In this document: piece after piece, positions 7,879 to 17,417 of the stretch
Layout of the letters: every line of letters starts with the position of its first letter
Position numbering within the stretch: the first letter of the stretch is position 1
NCBI GenBank assembly: GCA_019075865.1
Contig: JAGXAN010000006.1
Coordinates: 186,001 to 250,000 of the forward strand
From: Hyphomicrobiales bacterium
GTDB lineage: Bacteria; Pseudomonadota; Alphaproteobacteria; Rhizobiales; Beijerinckiaceae
Direction of reading: 5' to 3'
Length of the DNA: 64,000 nucleotides
The notes under the pieces: generated by a model
Told to the model about the DNA's origin: nothing
Seen by the model: only the letters and a program-made list of their open reading frames with translations
Databases searched by the model: none
Position numbers and translations under genes: made by a program

Positions 7879-8289
7879 ATGGAAACCAAGCAAGACAAAA
7901 TCGTCAAGTCGGAAAAGGAATGGCGTGAGCAACTGACTGCGGAGCAATTTCAGGTTACCCGCAAGCACGGCACAGAGCGCGCTTTTACTGGGCCAAATTG
8001 GGACCAGAAAGCGGACGGCCGATATACCTGCGTCTGCTGCGACGCGCAATTGTTTGATTCGTCAACCAAATTTGATTCGGGCACCGGTTGGCCAAGCTTT
8101 TTCGCTCCGGTGGATGATGCCGCAGTGGAAAGCCATGAAGATCGATCCTGGTTCTCCAAGCGCACGGAGATTCGTTGTGCCAACTGCGACGCGCATCTGG
8201 GCCACGTGTTCAACGATGGCCCGGCTCCAACCGGTCAGCGCTATTGCATGAATGGTCAGGCCCTTCACTTTGTGCCCAAAGGCGAATAA
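7879..8289 (+). CDS. msrB: Peptide-methionine (R)-S-oxide reductase
   Basis: It reduces methionine-R-sulfoxide in proteins, using thioredoxin. Protein of 136 aa; the start is ATG 7879 with GGAG at 7865-7868, fixed by the promoter position. SelR/MsrB signatures are present: [26 protein letters not shown], the second CxxC in [18 protein letters not shown], and the active site GQRYCMNG with the catalytic Cys. Both CxxC pairs for structural zinc are intact. It is followed 9 bp later by the oligopeptidase B gene, probably in one transcript. Confidence 0.96.
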   Translation: METKQDKIVKSEKEWREQLTAEQFQVTRKHGTERAFTGPNWDQKADGRYTCVCCDAQLFDSSTKFDSGTGWPSFFAPVDDAAVESHEDRSWFSKRTEIRCANCDAHLGHVFNDGPAPTGQRYCMNGQALHFVPKGE

Positions 8290-8298
8290 TAACGGGGG

Positions 8299-10413
8299 AT
8301 GACACAATCCAATCCCCGCAATTACCCGCCGGTTCCAGCCAAGCCCAATTCGCGCATCGTCCATGGCACGCGCCTTGACGACGAGTATGCCTGGTTGCGC
8401 GCCGACAATTGGCAAGAGGTGCTGGCGAAGCCACAAGCTTTGCCCGCATCGATCCGGGCAGTGCTCGACGCGCAGAACAAATTTGCCGACGATATACTTG
8501 CCGATACACAATCTATGCGCGAGATTCTTTTGAAGGAAATGCGTGCACGCATTCTGGAAGAGGATTCCGAGCCGCCCACCCCGGATGGCGCGTTTGATTA
8601 TTTCGAGCGAACCCGTCAGGGAGGCCAACACGAGTTGCTGTGCCGTCGCCCGCGCGGCGGTGGCCCCGAGACCATTTTACTCGATGGCGATGCGCTGGCC
8701 AAGGGCAAGAGTTTTTTTGAACTCGGCGATGCCATGCACTCGCCCGATCATCGCCTGCTGGCCTGGTCCAGCGATGACAAGGGCTCCGAACTCTACACCC
8801 TGCGCGTTCAGGACATGACGCGCGCCGCCAATTTGCGGGATCGCATCCCCCGCACCGATGGCTCGGCGGTCTGGACCCGCGATTCAAGCGCGTTTTATTA
8901 CGTGGCCGTTGACGCAAATCACCGCCCCGCCAGGATCATGCGGCACCGCATCGGCACGGCAATGCGCTTGGACGAATTGATTTTCGAGGAAAATAATCCT
9001 GCCCTGTTCGCGCATGTGCATCTCTGCCATTCCGGCCAATATGCCGTCATCCGCTCGCATGACCATGATTCTTCCGAATGCCGCGTGCTGGACCTGAGCG
9101 ACCACGCCGCCAGCCCCCGGCTGATCGAGGCGCGCCAGCCCGGCGTTCAATATGATGTGGAGCATTGCGGCGGCCATTTTTATCTGCGCACCAATGTCGA
9201 TGGCGCCAAGGATTTCAAGCTGGTGGCCGCCCCGATCCATGCGCCAGAACGCGCCAATTGGGTCGATGTTGTCCCGCATGTCGCGGGCCGCATGATCTTG
9301 TCCTGCACCTGCTTTGCCAATTTCCGGGTGCATATGGAGCGAGAAAACGGCCTGCCGCGCATCGTTGTTTTCGATAACACCAGCAGCCAAAGCCATGCGA
9401 TTGAGTTCAATGAAGAGGCCTATGCCTTGAGCATGGAATCAGGCTTTGAATTTGATACACCCATGCTGCGCTTCACCTATTCCTCGATGACGACGCCGCG
9501 CCAAACCTATGATTATGACATGGCATCGCGCAGCCGCGTTCTGGTCAAGCAGCAGACGCTGCCTTCGGGCCATAATCCCGCCCGTTACGTCACCCGCCGC
9601 ATATTTGCGACCGCGCGCGATGGTGCCCTCATTCCGATTTCCCTTCTGATGCGGGCCGATATGCCCAAGGGCACCAAGGCCCCGGTTTTGCTTTATGGCT
9701 ATGGTGCCTATGGATACGCCATTCCCGCCAATTTCAGTGCCAACCGCCTGTCCTTGGTGGATCGCGGTTTTGTTTACGCCATCGCCCATATTCGCGGCGG
9801 CACCGACAAGGGCTTTGCCTGGTACGAGGACGGCAAGCTCCTTAAAAAGCCGAACAGCTTTCATGATTTCATCACCTGCGCCCAGCATCTCATCGCTACG
9901 GGCTATTGTGATGCGGGCACACTGGTCGCCCATGGCGGCAGCGCCGGCGGCATGCTGATGGGAGCCATTGCCAATCTCGCGCCGCAATTGTTTGCCGGCA
10001 TTATCGCGGACGTGCCCTTTGTCGATGTGCTCAACACCATGCTCGACGCGCAATTGCCGCTCACACCGCCAGAATGGCAGGAATGGGGCAATCCCATCGA
10101 GAGCGCCGAGGCTTTTGCCGCGATCGCCGCCTATTCGCCCTATGACAATGTCACCCATCAGGCCTACCCGGCGATCTTTGCCAAGGGCGGGCTCACCGAC
10201 CCGCGCGTGACATATTGGGAGCCGGCCAAATGGGTCGCACGCCTTCAGGCCCACATCACCGGCGGCGGCCCGGTTTTTCTCAAAACCAACATGGATTCAG
10301 GCCATGGCGGCGCTTCCGGCCGGTTTGACCACCTCAATGAGGTGGCGCAAGATTACGCTTTCGCCATTTCGCGGGTAAATTTGCCGCAATGGGCGACACA
10401 ACCGGAAAAATGA
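8299..10413 (+). CDS. ptrB: S9A-family oligopeptidase B (protease II)
   Basis: Cytoplasmic serine peptidase that cleaves short peptides after basic residues. At 704 aa it has the usual length. The N-terminal beta-propeller (DDEYAWLR, PDHRLLAWSSDDKGSELYTL, WTRDSSAFYYV) is followed by an alpha/beta-hydrolase domain with YGYGAYGYAIPANFS, AHIRGGTDKGFAWY and the nucleophile box HGGSAGGM. The catalytic triad is Ser548, Asp634 (GLTDPRVTYWEP) and His669 (DSGHGGASGR). The start ATG 8299 directly follows a GGGGG run. Its stop overlaps the ATG of the next gene, indicating coupling. Confidence 0.95.
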   Translation: MTQSNPRNYPPVPAKPNSRIVHGTRLDDEYAWLRADNWQEVLAKPQALPASIRAVLDAQNKFADDILADTQSMREILLKEMRARILEEDSEPPTPDGAFDYFERTRQGGQHELLCRRPRGGGPETILLDGDALAKGKSFFELGDAMHSPDHRLLAWSSDDKGSELYTLRVQDMTRAANLRDRIPRTDGSAVWTRDSSAFYYVAVDANHRPARIMRHRIGTAMRLDELIFEENNPALFAHVHLCHSGQYAVIRSHDHDSSECRVLDLSDHAASPRLIEARQPGVQYDVEHCGGHFYLRTNVDGAKDFKLVAAPIHAPERANWVDVVPHVAGRMILSCTCFANFRVHMERENGLPRIVVFDNTSSQSHAIEFNEEAYALSMESGFEFDTPMLRFTYSSMTTPRQTYDYDMASRSRVLVKQQTLPSGHNPARYVTRRIFATARDGALIPISLLMRADMPKGTKAPVLLYGYGAYGYAIPANFSANRLSLVDRGFVYAIAHIRGGTDKGFAWYEDGKLLKKPNSFHDFITCAQHLIATGYCDAGTLVAHGGSAGGMLMGAIANLAPQLFAGIIADVPFVDVLNTMLDAQLPLTPPEWQEWGNPIESAEAFAAIAAYSPYDNVTHQAYPAIFAKGGLTDPRVTYWEPAKWVARLQAHITGGGPVFLKTNMDSGHGGASGRFDHLNEVAQDYAFAISRVNLPQWATQPEK

Positions 10414-11297
10414 TGCGCAAAACCTACGATTGCTTCACTTTCTTCAACGAACTCGACCTCTTGGAATTGCGACTGCGCGAGCTGGACGCCTGCGTCGACC
10501 AGTTTGTGCTCGTGGAATCAACCCTGACCTTCACCGGCACCGTCAAACCTTTGCATTTCAAGGAAAACATCGAAAGATTCAGCCCCTGGATCCATAAGAT
10601 CACGCATATCGTGGTCGATAGTTTCCCCGCTGCCGCGACCACATCGCGCGCGCGTGAGCACCACCAGCGCGACGCCATCATGCGCGGGCTGGAGCAGGCC
10701 CGGCCCGATGACTTTGTGATCCTGTCGGATGTCGATGAAATCCCGCGACCCGACAAATTGCGCGCTGCCCTTGCGGATCCGCGATCGGCCAAAGCCATCA
10801 CGACATTTGAAAGCGAGGGCTATTTCTATTATCTCAACCTGCATTGCGAGCCGCGTTATTTCATGCTGCCTTCCGCGCCGCGCCTGATCCAGAGGCGATA
10901 TTTACGCAATCCGCGCTGGCTGCGCCGTCACCAGCCGATTTCACGTCACGCCAAGCAATTGGGGGCACTGGCCCCCTGGCATGTGCGCGCCCAATTATTT
11001 GTTGCAACGCTCGCCCCGCTGCAGTCGATCATCTGCCACGCCGGGGCCTGGCACTTCACCTATATGGGCGGGGCCGAGAAAATCCGGCTGAAACTCAGCT
11101 CCTATGCCCACGAGGAAATTGCCGACTGGCCACAGGCGCAGATCGACAGCCTCTCGCAAAAGATCAAGGATCGTCGCTGGATATATTCGGACACCGCGCA
11201 ATTGGTGGAGCAACCGCTCGATGAAACCATGCCGGTTACGCTGCGCGAGCATCGCGAAGTATTCGCCCACATGCTGCTGGAGAGCGCGCAAGCGTAA
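10410..11297 (+). CDS. Glycosyltransferase family 17 protein
   Basis: Protein of 295 aa, starting at ATG 10410, which overlaps the oligopeptidase stop (ATGA). GT17 is the family of beta-1,4-mannosyl-glycoprotein N-acetylglucosaminyltransferase; bacterial members are thought to decorate surface polysaccharides. Family features: YDCFTFFNELDLLELRLREL at the N-terminus, FVLVESTLTFTG, the DxD-type metal site ILSDVDEIP, and the ending block GAWHFTYMGGAEKIRLKL. No transmembrane segment is seen. The donor and acceptor are unknown. Its pairing with a peptidase looks positional rather than functional. Confidence 0.88.
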   Translation: MMRKTYDCFTFFNELDLLELRLRELDACVDQFVLVESTLTFTGTVKPLHFKENIERFSPWIHKITHIVVDSFPAAATTSRAREHHQRDAIMRGLEQARPDDFVILSDVDEIPRPDKLRAALADPRSAKAITTFESEGYFYYLNLHCEPRYFMLPSAPRLIQRRYLRNPRWLRRHQPISRHAKQLGALAPWHVRAQLFVATLAPLQSIICHAGAWHFTYMGGAEKIRLKLSSYAHEEIADWPQAQIDSLSQKIKDRRWIYSDTAQLVEQPLDETMPVTLREHREVFAHMLLESAQA

Positions 11298-11316
11298 ACC
11301 CGGCAAGCCGCGCCGC

Positions 11317-12486
11317 TCAAGGGCGCGACTGGGTTTCCATATATTCCTTCAAATGCTCCATCGAAGCAAAATGCAGGATGTCCACGCCATCATCGGAATC
11401 GATTGAGCCGTCCTGATAGAGCACATAATCAATGCCGCCAGCGCTGTAGCGCGCCACGACCGGCTGGGTTCCTGCGGCGGCAGGTGCCTCTGCAGGTGCC
11501 TCTGAATGTGCGGGTGAACCACCTTCCGCCGCGCCATAGGCTTGCGGTTCATGCGCCGGTGTACCTGCATCACTTGCTGGCGCATGGCTTGCAACATTGT
11601 GATTTGCAACTTCATGGCTAGCAACCGCGTGATCCGCGACCTCGTGATGAGCGGTCGCCTCGGGCGGGGCAACCGGTGCGATCTGTGGCAAAAGGGTCGG
11701 GGGCGTCATGCCAGACTTGCCCGACAGTGCTTCATCAAACCAGTCATCGCCAATATCGAGTTTGGGCGGCGTCGCGGTATCATGGGTCAAGGGCAAGTGC
11801 CAGGCCGGTGCCGACGCGGCGGGTTCAGCCTCCGCCACCGGTTCAGGCGGCGCAGATTCGGGGCCATCCTCGTCCTCGTCCAGGTCTTGCCCCAACCCGG
11901 CCTCGGCTTCACCTGTCTCGTGCGCCAAATCTGCGGGCGATTCGTGCCCTTCATGGTCAGTCAATGTGGGCACTTCGAGATTATGCACGGGCGGCATATG
12001 CACTACATCTGCCGCCTTTTGGGCAAACATCATCGCCGCCCCGCCAAGGCCCACCGCTGCGGCAACCGGTGCCATGCCCAAATGGGCAGAAGCCCCGACA
12101 GGCTCGCTCTCGAGTTTTCCGGGGGGTGCCATCGCCTCATGCGAGGGGGCGTCCAAGGGGGCGTTGGCAACTGGAAATGGCATCGCCGGGTGATCCAGCC
12201 CCGCAGACGGCGCATCCGCGTGGACGGCGGACAAGGGTGCCCGCGCATCCGCAACGGGCATTGATTCGGGAAAACGCACGCCGAGTGCCAGCGAATCAAG
12301 CCGCGCCAGCACGAAAGCCAGCGCCAAAACCACCGAACCACCGGCAATCAACGAAGCGCCGGAAATAACTTCCGCCCAGCCGCGTTGCGCTTCAATAATT
12401 CCGAACCCGTTGTAAAATAAAAAGCTTCCCGCGAGGATCAGCACAAGACCCAAGGCAATGGCAATCTTGGTTATTATATTGTTCAT
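11317..12486 (-). CDS. Ala/Pro/His-rich membrane-anchored protein, function unknown
   Basis: Protein of 389 aa from ATG 12486. Two transmembrane helices open it: ITKIAIALGLVLILAGSFLF and GWAEVISGASLIAGGSVVLA, the latter running on into a further hydrophobic stretch. About 270 low-complexity residues follow, rich in Ala, Pro, Glu and His, with imperfect repeats such as HEVADHAVASHEVANHNVAS. A short folded-looking tail (YSAGGIDYVLYQDGSIDSDD, then ILHFASMEHLKEYME) closes it. The layout suggests an inner-membrane anchor, a flexible spacer and a C-terminal domain. I recognise no family. It converges on the GT17 gene. Confidence 0.65.
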   Translation of the reverse strand: MNNIITKIAIALGLVLILAGSFLFYNGFGIIEAQRGWAEVISGASLIAGGSVVLALAFVLARLDSLALGVRFPESMPVADARAPLSAVHADAPSAGLDHPAMPFPVANAPLDAPSHEAMAPPGKLESEPVGASAHLGMAPVAAAVGLGGAAMMFAQKAADVVHMPPVHNLEVPTLTDHEGHESPADLAHETGEAEAGLGQDLDEDEDGPESAPPEPVAEAEPAASAPAWHLPLTHDTATPPKLDIGDDWFDEALSGKSGMTPPTLLPQIAPVAPPEATAHHEVADHAVASHEVANHNVASHAPASDAGTPAHEPQAYGAAEGGSPAHSEAPAEAPAAAGTQPVVARYSAGGIDYVLYQDGSIDSDDGVDILHFASMEHLKEYMETQSRP

Positions 12487-12718
12487 GTCATAAACCCGAT
12501 TTCGCTGGCAAATATCCAAACAAACCAAAAAACTTGATAAAAATTAGAACATGAAAACTACCATTTGCAAAATTTTGTCGAATTTCCGTAATCTTGCTTT
12601 GGCAGCCTGTTCCCCAGTTGCCGAAGTAGACGGTTGCGCCTAACTAAGGAACGATGCTTGCCGTTCAAGCGTTCAGTGCGCGCTTGCCCCGCACTCACTA
12701 ACCGCAATGGAGCCTTTC

Positions 12719-13318
12719 ATGACCTTCACCCTCCCCGCCCTCCCCTACGCCTATGACGCGCTCGGCCCTTATATGTCGAAAGAGACGCTCGAGTTCCACC
12801 ACGACAAGCACCATCAGGCCTATGTGACCAATGGCAACAACCTGCTCAAGGGCACCGAATTCGAGGGCAAATCGCTGGAAGAAATCGTTACCGGTTCTTT
12901 TGGCAAGAACGCCGGTCTGTTCAACAATGCCGGCCAGCATTACAACCATCTGCATTTCTGGCATTGGATGAAGCCCAATGGCGGCGGCGCGATCCCCGGT
13001 GCACTTGAAAAGGCGATCATCGCCGACCTCGGTTCTGTGGATCAGATGAAGACGGACTTCATGCAGGCGGGCGTAACCCAGTTCGGCTCCGGCTGGGCCT
13101 GGCTTGCGGTCAAGGCTGGCAAGATCGTGGTCATGAAGACCGCCAATGGCGAAAGCCCGCTGGTCCATGGCGCGACCCCCATTCTGGGCTGCGACGTGTG
13201 GGAACATTCCTATTACATCGACTACCGCAACCGCCGCCCCGATTATATGAAGGCCTTCGTTGATTCGCTGGTCAACTGGGAATATGTGGCTGAACTCTAT
13301 GCCAAGGCTGGCAAATAA
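12719..13318 (+). CDS. sodB: Superoxide dismutase, Fe type
   Basis: It dismutates superoxide to oxygen and hydrogen peroxide in the cytoplasm. Protein of 199 aa; the start is ATG 12719 with GGAG at 12709-12712. The metal ligands are His27 (LEFHHDKHH), His77 (NHLHFW), Asp159 and His163 (GCDVWEHSYYIDY). Gln73 in NNAGQHYNH occupies the position of the second-sphere Gln that marks iron enzymes, so Fe is preferred over Mn. It is monocistronic, with hairpins following. Confidence 0.95.
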   Translation: MTFTLPALPYAYDALGPYMSKETLEFHHDKHHQAYVTNGNNLLKGTEFEGKSLEEIVTGSFGKNAGLFNNAGQHYNHLHFWHWMKPNGGGAIPGALEKAIIADLGSVDQMKTDFMQAGVTQFGSGWAWLAVKAGKIVVMKTANGESPLVHGATPILGCDVWEHSYYIDYRNRRPDYMKAFVDSLVNWEYVAELYAKAGK

Positions 13319-13327
13319 AGCCGGGGG

Positions 13328-13422
13328 GCGGGCGCGAGCCCGCTCACCCATCGTGCGGCAAGCCTTGATGGAAGACTTGCGCGTGTTTCCATGCCTTCCG
13401 CCCTTCCCGTTTTCGGGAGGGG
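13328..13422 (+). terminator. Two hairpins downstream of sodB
   Basis: GCGGGC/GCCCGC with a GCGA loop lies at 13328-13343, 10 bp after the sodB stop. A second hairpin, CCCTTCCCG/CGGGAGGGG with a TTTT loop and one T-G pair, lies at 13401-13422. Neither has a T-run after it, so they may be processing or rho-linked structures. Confidence 0.4.
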
Positions 13423-13467
13423 CACGAGCCTAGGCCAAGGGCGCTAAATCTGGCACCATGAAGCAAC

Positions 13468-14343
13468 ATGCGGAATTTGGCCGTGGCATTCAAACTTCGA
13501 TGGCTGCTTTTGGGCACCGGCAGCCGGTTCTACCTTTTGGTCGCGGGCCTGCTGGCCTTCGGCTCGGTCGCCATGGCGCTGACATTTTCGACGCCGCGCC
13601 CCGGCCAGATCGAGGGTGAAACGCGCGAGTCGATCGCTGATTACGCCAAAGCCAACCACCTAAGCCTCACCCAAGCACGGCAGGAATTTGCCGCCACTGG
13701 CCGTATTGAGTGCCCGTTTGACGCCTCTAGCGCTTTCCTTGTTTATCAAAACGACATCGTGATCACGGCGCGGCATGTGCTGTTTTCGCGCATGCCCGGC
13801 CGATATATCAGCCACGGGGCCATCAACCGATGCGCGTTTGAAACCAGCGACGGCAAAACATCGGTCTGGCATATGGTCGATGTCAAATCCATCACCTACC
13901 CCGATCTTGCCACGGGCACATTCTTCGATAACACGGATTGGGCGATCATGAAGCTGCAAAAGCCGATTGACGGCATCACCCCCTATCGTTTGCCCGAGCT
14001 CCCGGCCAAGGCCGGTGAAAAAATTCTGGACGTCACCACCCGACAGGCGAATTTTCCCAAAGAGGATTGGAACGAGCGCTTGGTCAGCCAATGCGCCATC
14101 CGTGATGTGGAAAGCTTCAAGGATGCCCCGGCAGGCGGCCTCAAGCTGGATTGCGCCATGAGCGGCGGCGCTTCCGGCAGCCCGATATTGCGCAAGTCGG
14201 CCAAGGGCTGGACGGCCTTGGGATTGGCCTCCGCCGGCAAAGCCAACTGCCGCGGCTATGATCGCGCCAAATGCTTCAATTTTGCGGTGGGTCTCTACCC
14301 CGGCCTGCAGGCGGCGATCAAAAAATTAGCGGCAACGCCCTGA
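13468..14343 (+). CDS. Trypsin-like serine protease, exported or membrane-anchored
   Basis: Protein of 291 aa. An N-terminal hydrophobic segment (about residues 21-38, FYLLVAGLLAFGSVAMAL) acts as signal or anchor. The chymotrypsin-fold triad is His103 in VITARHVLF, Asp157 in DNTDWAIMKL and Ser236 in MSGGASGSPIL, where GASGSP replaces the usual GDSGGP. Six or more Cys outside the cytoplasm could form disulfides (IECPFD, NRCAFE, SQCAIR, LDCAMS, ANCRG, AKCFNF). The substrate is unknown. There is no PDZ domain, so it is not a DegP-type enzyme. The start ATG 13468 has no strong ribosome site. Confidence 0.82.
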   Translation: MRNLAVAFKLRWLLLGTGSRFYLLVAGLLAFGSVAMALTFSTPRPGQIEGETRESIADYAKANHLSLTQARQEFAATGRIECPFDASSAFLVYQNDIVITARHVLFSRMPGRYISHGAINRCAFETSDGKTSVWHMVDVKSITYPDLATGTFFDNTDWAIMKLQKPIDGITPYRLPELPAKAGEKILDVTTRQANFPKEDWNERLVSQCAIRDVESFKDAPAGGLKLDCAMSGGASGSPILRKSAKGWTALGLASAGKANCRGYDRAKCFNFAVGLYPGLQAAIKKLAATP

Positions 14344-14457
14344 CCCCATTTTGGGTTTGAATAGCCGCCTTAGCTAAATTGGGTTAGCCTTGCGCCAAGA
14401 GATTCGCCAATCACGTGCGCCGCCTTGGGCCGTGCACTGCATGGAAAGACCAAGCCC

Positions 14458-15582
14458 TTGAACGAGCGACTGGACAGCCCCACCCTCACCATTGACCTTG
14501 CCGCGCTCAGTGCCAATTGGCGCTTGCTGGCAGCCAAGGCCGGCCCGGCGCAATGCGCGGCAGCCGTCAAGGCCGACGCCTATGGTATTGGCCTTGAACC
14601 GGCCGTGGGCGCGCTTGCCAAGGCCGGCTGCACCACATTTTTCGTGGCGCATTGCAGCGAAGGCGTGAAGGCGCGAACCGCTTTGCGGGCGGCGGGGCAC
14701 AATGGGCGGATATACATTCTCAACGGCGGCCCGCTGAGCGCGCCCATGGCCGAACTCTATCTGCGCTTTGGCCTGCAACCGGTGCTCAACAGTGTCGCCG
14801 AACTGCAATTTTGGCGAACCATTACCGCCACCACCCACAATCCGCCCGCCGCAGCCTTGCATTTCAATACGGGCATGAATCGCCTTGGCTTTGACAAATC
14901 CGACGAGATCAATCTCGACGGCGTGCCATTTGACCTGGTCATGAGCCATTTCGTGTCGGCCGAATGCCCCGAGGATGCCGACAACCAGTCGCAGATTGCA
15001 GCATTTACTGAAATCGTCACCCGCTTTCCCGGCGTGACCGCCAGCCTTGCCAATTCTTCCGGCATATTCCTGCCAGCTAACCCGCATTTTGACATGGTGC
15101 GGCCAGGCTACGCCCTTTATGGCGGCAATCCGCTGCCCGGATCATCCAACCCGATGCAACCCGTCGTGCAACTGGATGTGCCGGTTCTGCAAATCCGCAC
15201 CATCGAGGCGGGGGCGCGCGTAGGCTATAACGGCCAGTGGACGGCGCAGCGTCGTACCCGCCTGGCAACCCTGTCACTTGGCTATGCCGACGGCTTCCCG
15301 CGCATTGCCGGCCATGTCGATACCGCCCCCGACCATCGTGCCCAGGCGCTCATTGCCGGCGTGCTCTGCCCCTTTGTCGGGCGCACGTCGATGGACCTGA
15401 CCGTGCTTGACATCACGGCAGTCGACCCCGCCGCCATCGAGCTTGGCTCTCGCGCGCAAATTCTCGGGCGGCACATCACAATTGATGATCTGGCCGAGCG
15501 CTCCGGCACCATCGGCTACCAGATACTCACTTCGCTCGGGGCCCGTTTCACCCGCCATTATACGCCAGCGCCTGTGCATTAG
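14458..15582 (+). CDS. alr: Alanine racemase
   Basis: It interconverts L- and D-alanine with PLP, supplying D-alanine for peptidoglycan. About 374 aa from TTG 14458 (GGAAAG about 10 nt upstream); an upstream TTG at 14425 is possible. PLP-binding Lys38 lies in AAVKADAYGIG, and the second catalytic base Tyr257 in VGYNGQW. Further family blocks are FNTGMNRLGF, MVRPGYALYGG, LSLGYADGFPR and GRTSMDLTVLD. It is followed 74 bp later by radA; in many proteobacteria alr neighbours radA or dnaB. Confidence 0.94.
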   Translation: MNERLDSPTLTIDLAALSANWRLLAAKAGPAQCAAAVKADAYGIGLEPAVGALAKAGCTTFFVAHCSEGVKARTALRAAGHNGRIYILNGGPLSAPMAELYLRFGLQPVLNSVAELQFWRTITATTHNPPAAALHFNTGMNRLGFDKSDEINLDGVPFDLVMSHFVSAECPEDADNQSQIAAFTEIVTRFPGVTASLANSSGIFLPANPHFDMVRPGYALYGGNPLPGSSNPMQPVVQLDVPVLQIRTIEAGARVGYNGQWTAQRRTRLATLSLGYADGFPRIAGHVDTAPDHRAQALIAGVLCPFVGRTSMDLTVLDITAVDPAAIELGSRAQILGRHITIDDLAERSGTIGYQILTSLGARFTRHYTPAPVH

Positions 15583-15656
15583 TTCTATTTTTGTTCTTGC
15601 CTTGCGACCGCTTTGTCCCTACACTTGCGACCCATCAGACAAGCTGGGGATTCAAG

Positions 15657-17102
15657 GTGGCAAAACGTTCGATATTCATCTGCCAGAGTTGCGGCGCACT
15701 CAGCAATCGCTGGCAGGGTAAATGCGAGGCCTGCGAAGCCTGGAATTCGATTGTCGAGGAAGGCGCCACCTCCGGCATTGGCGCGCAAGCCGCCGGTTTG
15801 GCCAAAAAGGGCAAGATTTTTGCGCTTGAGGGCCTGGATGGCGAAGATCGCCCGGCTCCGCGCATCATCTGCGGCATCGCGGAACTGGACCGCGTCACCG
15901 GCGGCGGTTTTGTCGCCGGGTCGGTGCTGCTGATCGGGGGCGAACCCGGCATTGGCAAATCGACCCTGCTCATTCAAGCCAGCGCCGCCCTCGCCCGCAA
16001 GGGCGAGCGCGTGGTTTATGTCTCGGGCGAGGAGGCGGTGGCGCAAGTGCGGATGCGGGCACAGCGACTGGGCCTCAGCAATGCCAATGTCGAACTGGCA
16101 GCCGAAACCAATGTCGAGGACATTGTTGCCACCCTGTCCAAAGGCCCCAAGCCGGCGCTGATCGTCATCGATTCCATTCAGACTATGTGGAGTTCGATGC
16201 AAGATTCCACCCCCGGCACGGTCACGCAGGTGCGTGGGTCGGCGCAAGCCCTGATCCGCTTTGCCAAGACCACCGGCGCTTGCGTCATTCTGGTCGGCCA
16301 CGTCACCAAGGACGGTCAGATCGCCGGCCCGCGCGTCGTCGAACACATGGTCGATGCGGTGCTTTCCTTTGAGGGCGAGGGCGGTCACCATTTCCGCATT
16401 TTGCGCGCCATGAAAAACCGCTTCGGCCCGACCGACGAAATCGGCGTGTTTGAAATGACCGGACTGGGCCTCGCCGAAGTCAGCAACCCATCCGCCATGT
16501 TTTTGGCCGGCCGCGAAGCCCAATCGGCGGGCACCGCCGTTTTGGCCGGCATGGAGGGCACGCGGCCGGTGTTGGTGGAAATTCAGGCGCTGGTCGCCCC
16601 CTCAAGCCTTGGCACGCCGCGCCGCGCCGTGGTCGGCTGGGACCCGGCCCGTCTGTCGATGGTGATCGCCGTGCTGGAAGCCCATGCCGGGCTGAAACTG
16701 GGCCAGCATGATATTTATCTCAATGTTGCCGGCGGATTGCGAATCAGTGAACCCGCCGCCGATCTGGCCGCCGCTGCGGCGCTGATTTCCTCGCTGACCG
16801 GCGCGGTGCTGCCCGCCCAGAATGTCTATTTTGGCGAGATTGGCCTCTCGGGTGCCGTGCGCCCGGTGGTACATGCGGCGCTGCGGCGCAAGGAAGCCGC
16901 CAAGCTCGGCTTTTCACATGCGGTCGGCCCTGGCGGCGGCGACAAAAAGGAAAATTTCGCGCTGGAACTTCAGTCGTGCAGCCATATCGGCGCGCTGGTT
17001 GGCGACATCGCCGCCCGTGCTGCGGCAGCCAAACGCAAACCCGGCGAGCCCCCCGCCACCGCGCGCGCCAGCAACGGCGCGCGTGCCCATTTGGATTATT
17101 GA
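15657..17102 (+). CDS. radA: DNA repair protein RadA
   Basis: RecA-related ATPase that drives branch migration in recombinational repair. The start is GTG 15657, preceded by GGGGA at 15646-15650, giving 481 aa. It has an N-terminal C4 zinc finger (C9, C12, C23, C26: CQSCG..CEACEAW), Walker A GGEPGIGKST with Lys101, Walker B LIVIDSIQTMW, the RadA motif KNRFG, and a C-terminal Lon-protease-like domain (YLNVAGGLRISEPAADLA, FGEIGLSGAVRPV). All expected domains are present. Confidence 0.96.
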   Translation: MAKRSIFICQSCGALSNRWQGKCEACEAWNSIVEEGATSGIGAQAAGLAKKGKIFALEGLDGEDRPAPRIICGIAELDRVTGGGFVAGSVLLIGGEPGIGKSTLLIQASAALARKGERVVYVSGEEAVAQVRMRAQRLGLSNANVELAAETNVEDIVATLSKGPKPALIVIDSIQTMWSSMQDSTPGTVTQVRGSAQALIRFAKTTGACVILVGHVTKDGQIAGPRVVEHMVDAVLSFEGEGGHHFRILRAMKNRFGPTDEIGVFEMTGLGLAEVSNPSAMFLAGREAQSAGTAVLAGMEGTRPVLVEIQALVAPSSLGTPRRAVVGWDPARLSMVIAVLEAHAGLKLGQHDIYLNVAGGLRISEPAADLAAAAALISSLTGAVLPAQNVYFGEIGLSGAVRPVVHAALRRKEAAKLGFSHAVGPGGGDKKENFALELQSCSHIGALVGDIAARAAAAKRKPGEPPATARASNGARAHLDY

Positions 17103-17417
17103 TATAAGATTTTTGAAAGATGCGGCCTCATTCGCGAATATCGTCGTAGCTGGCCCGTGTCATAGCGCAAAGCGCGGGACAAAGCGCAAAAAGAGGCAGG
17201 TGCGGGCCAATGTTTGAGCCGCTGGCCACACGAATGTTGCCGTGTAAAGACCTGGCATTTCGGGTGCGTCGCGCCAAGCGCCAGCGACGAGCCGTGCAAA
17301 AAGCAACAATTGCCGGCAACAAATGATTTCAACGGGGTGACGCAAGCGTGACATTTCGATATAAGGACGTGCAATTGCCAATTTTGGGTGATAATTTATT
17401 CGCAAGAAGGCGCGCGC
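17103..17417. other. Gap between radA and cvpA
   Basis: No convincing gene or RNA is seen in these 315 bp. The only open frames are short and overlap in several frames without family features. The right end carries AAGG at 17404-17408, ahead of the cvpA start. Confidence 0.5.

Noticed and set aside
17096-17374. 92-residue minus-strand open frame between radA and cvpA.
   Set aside because: It has no ribosome site, overlaps alternative frames of similar length and shows no family resemblance.
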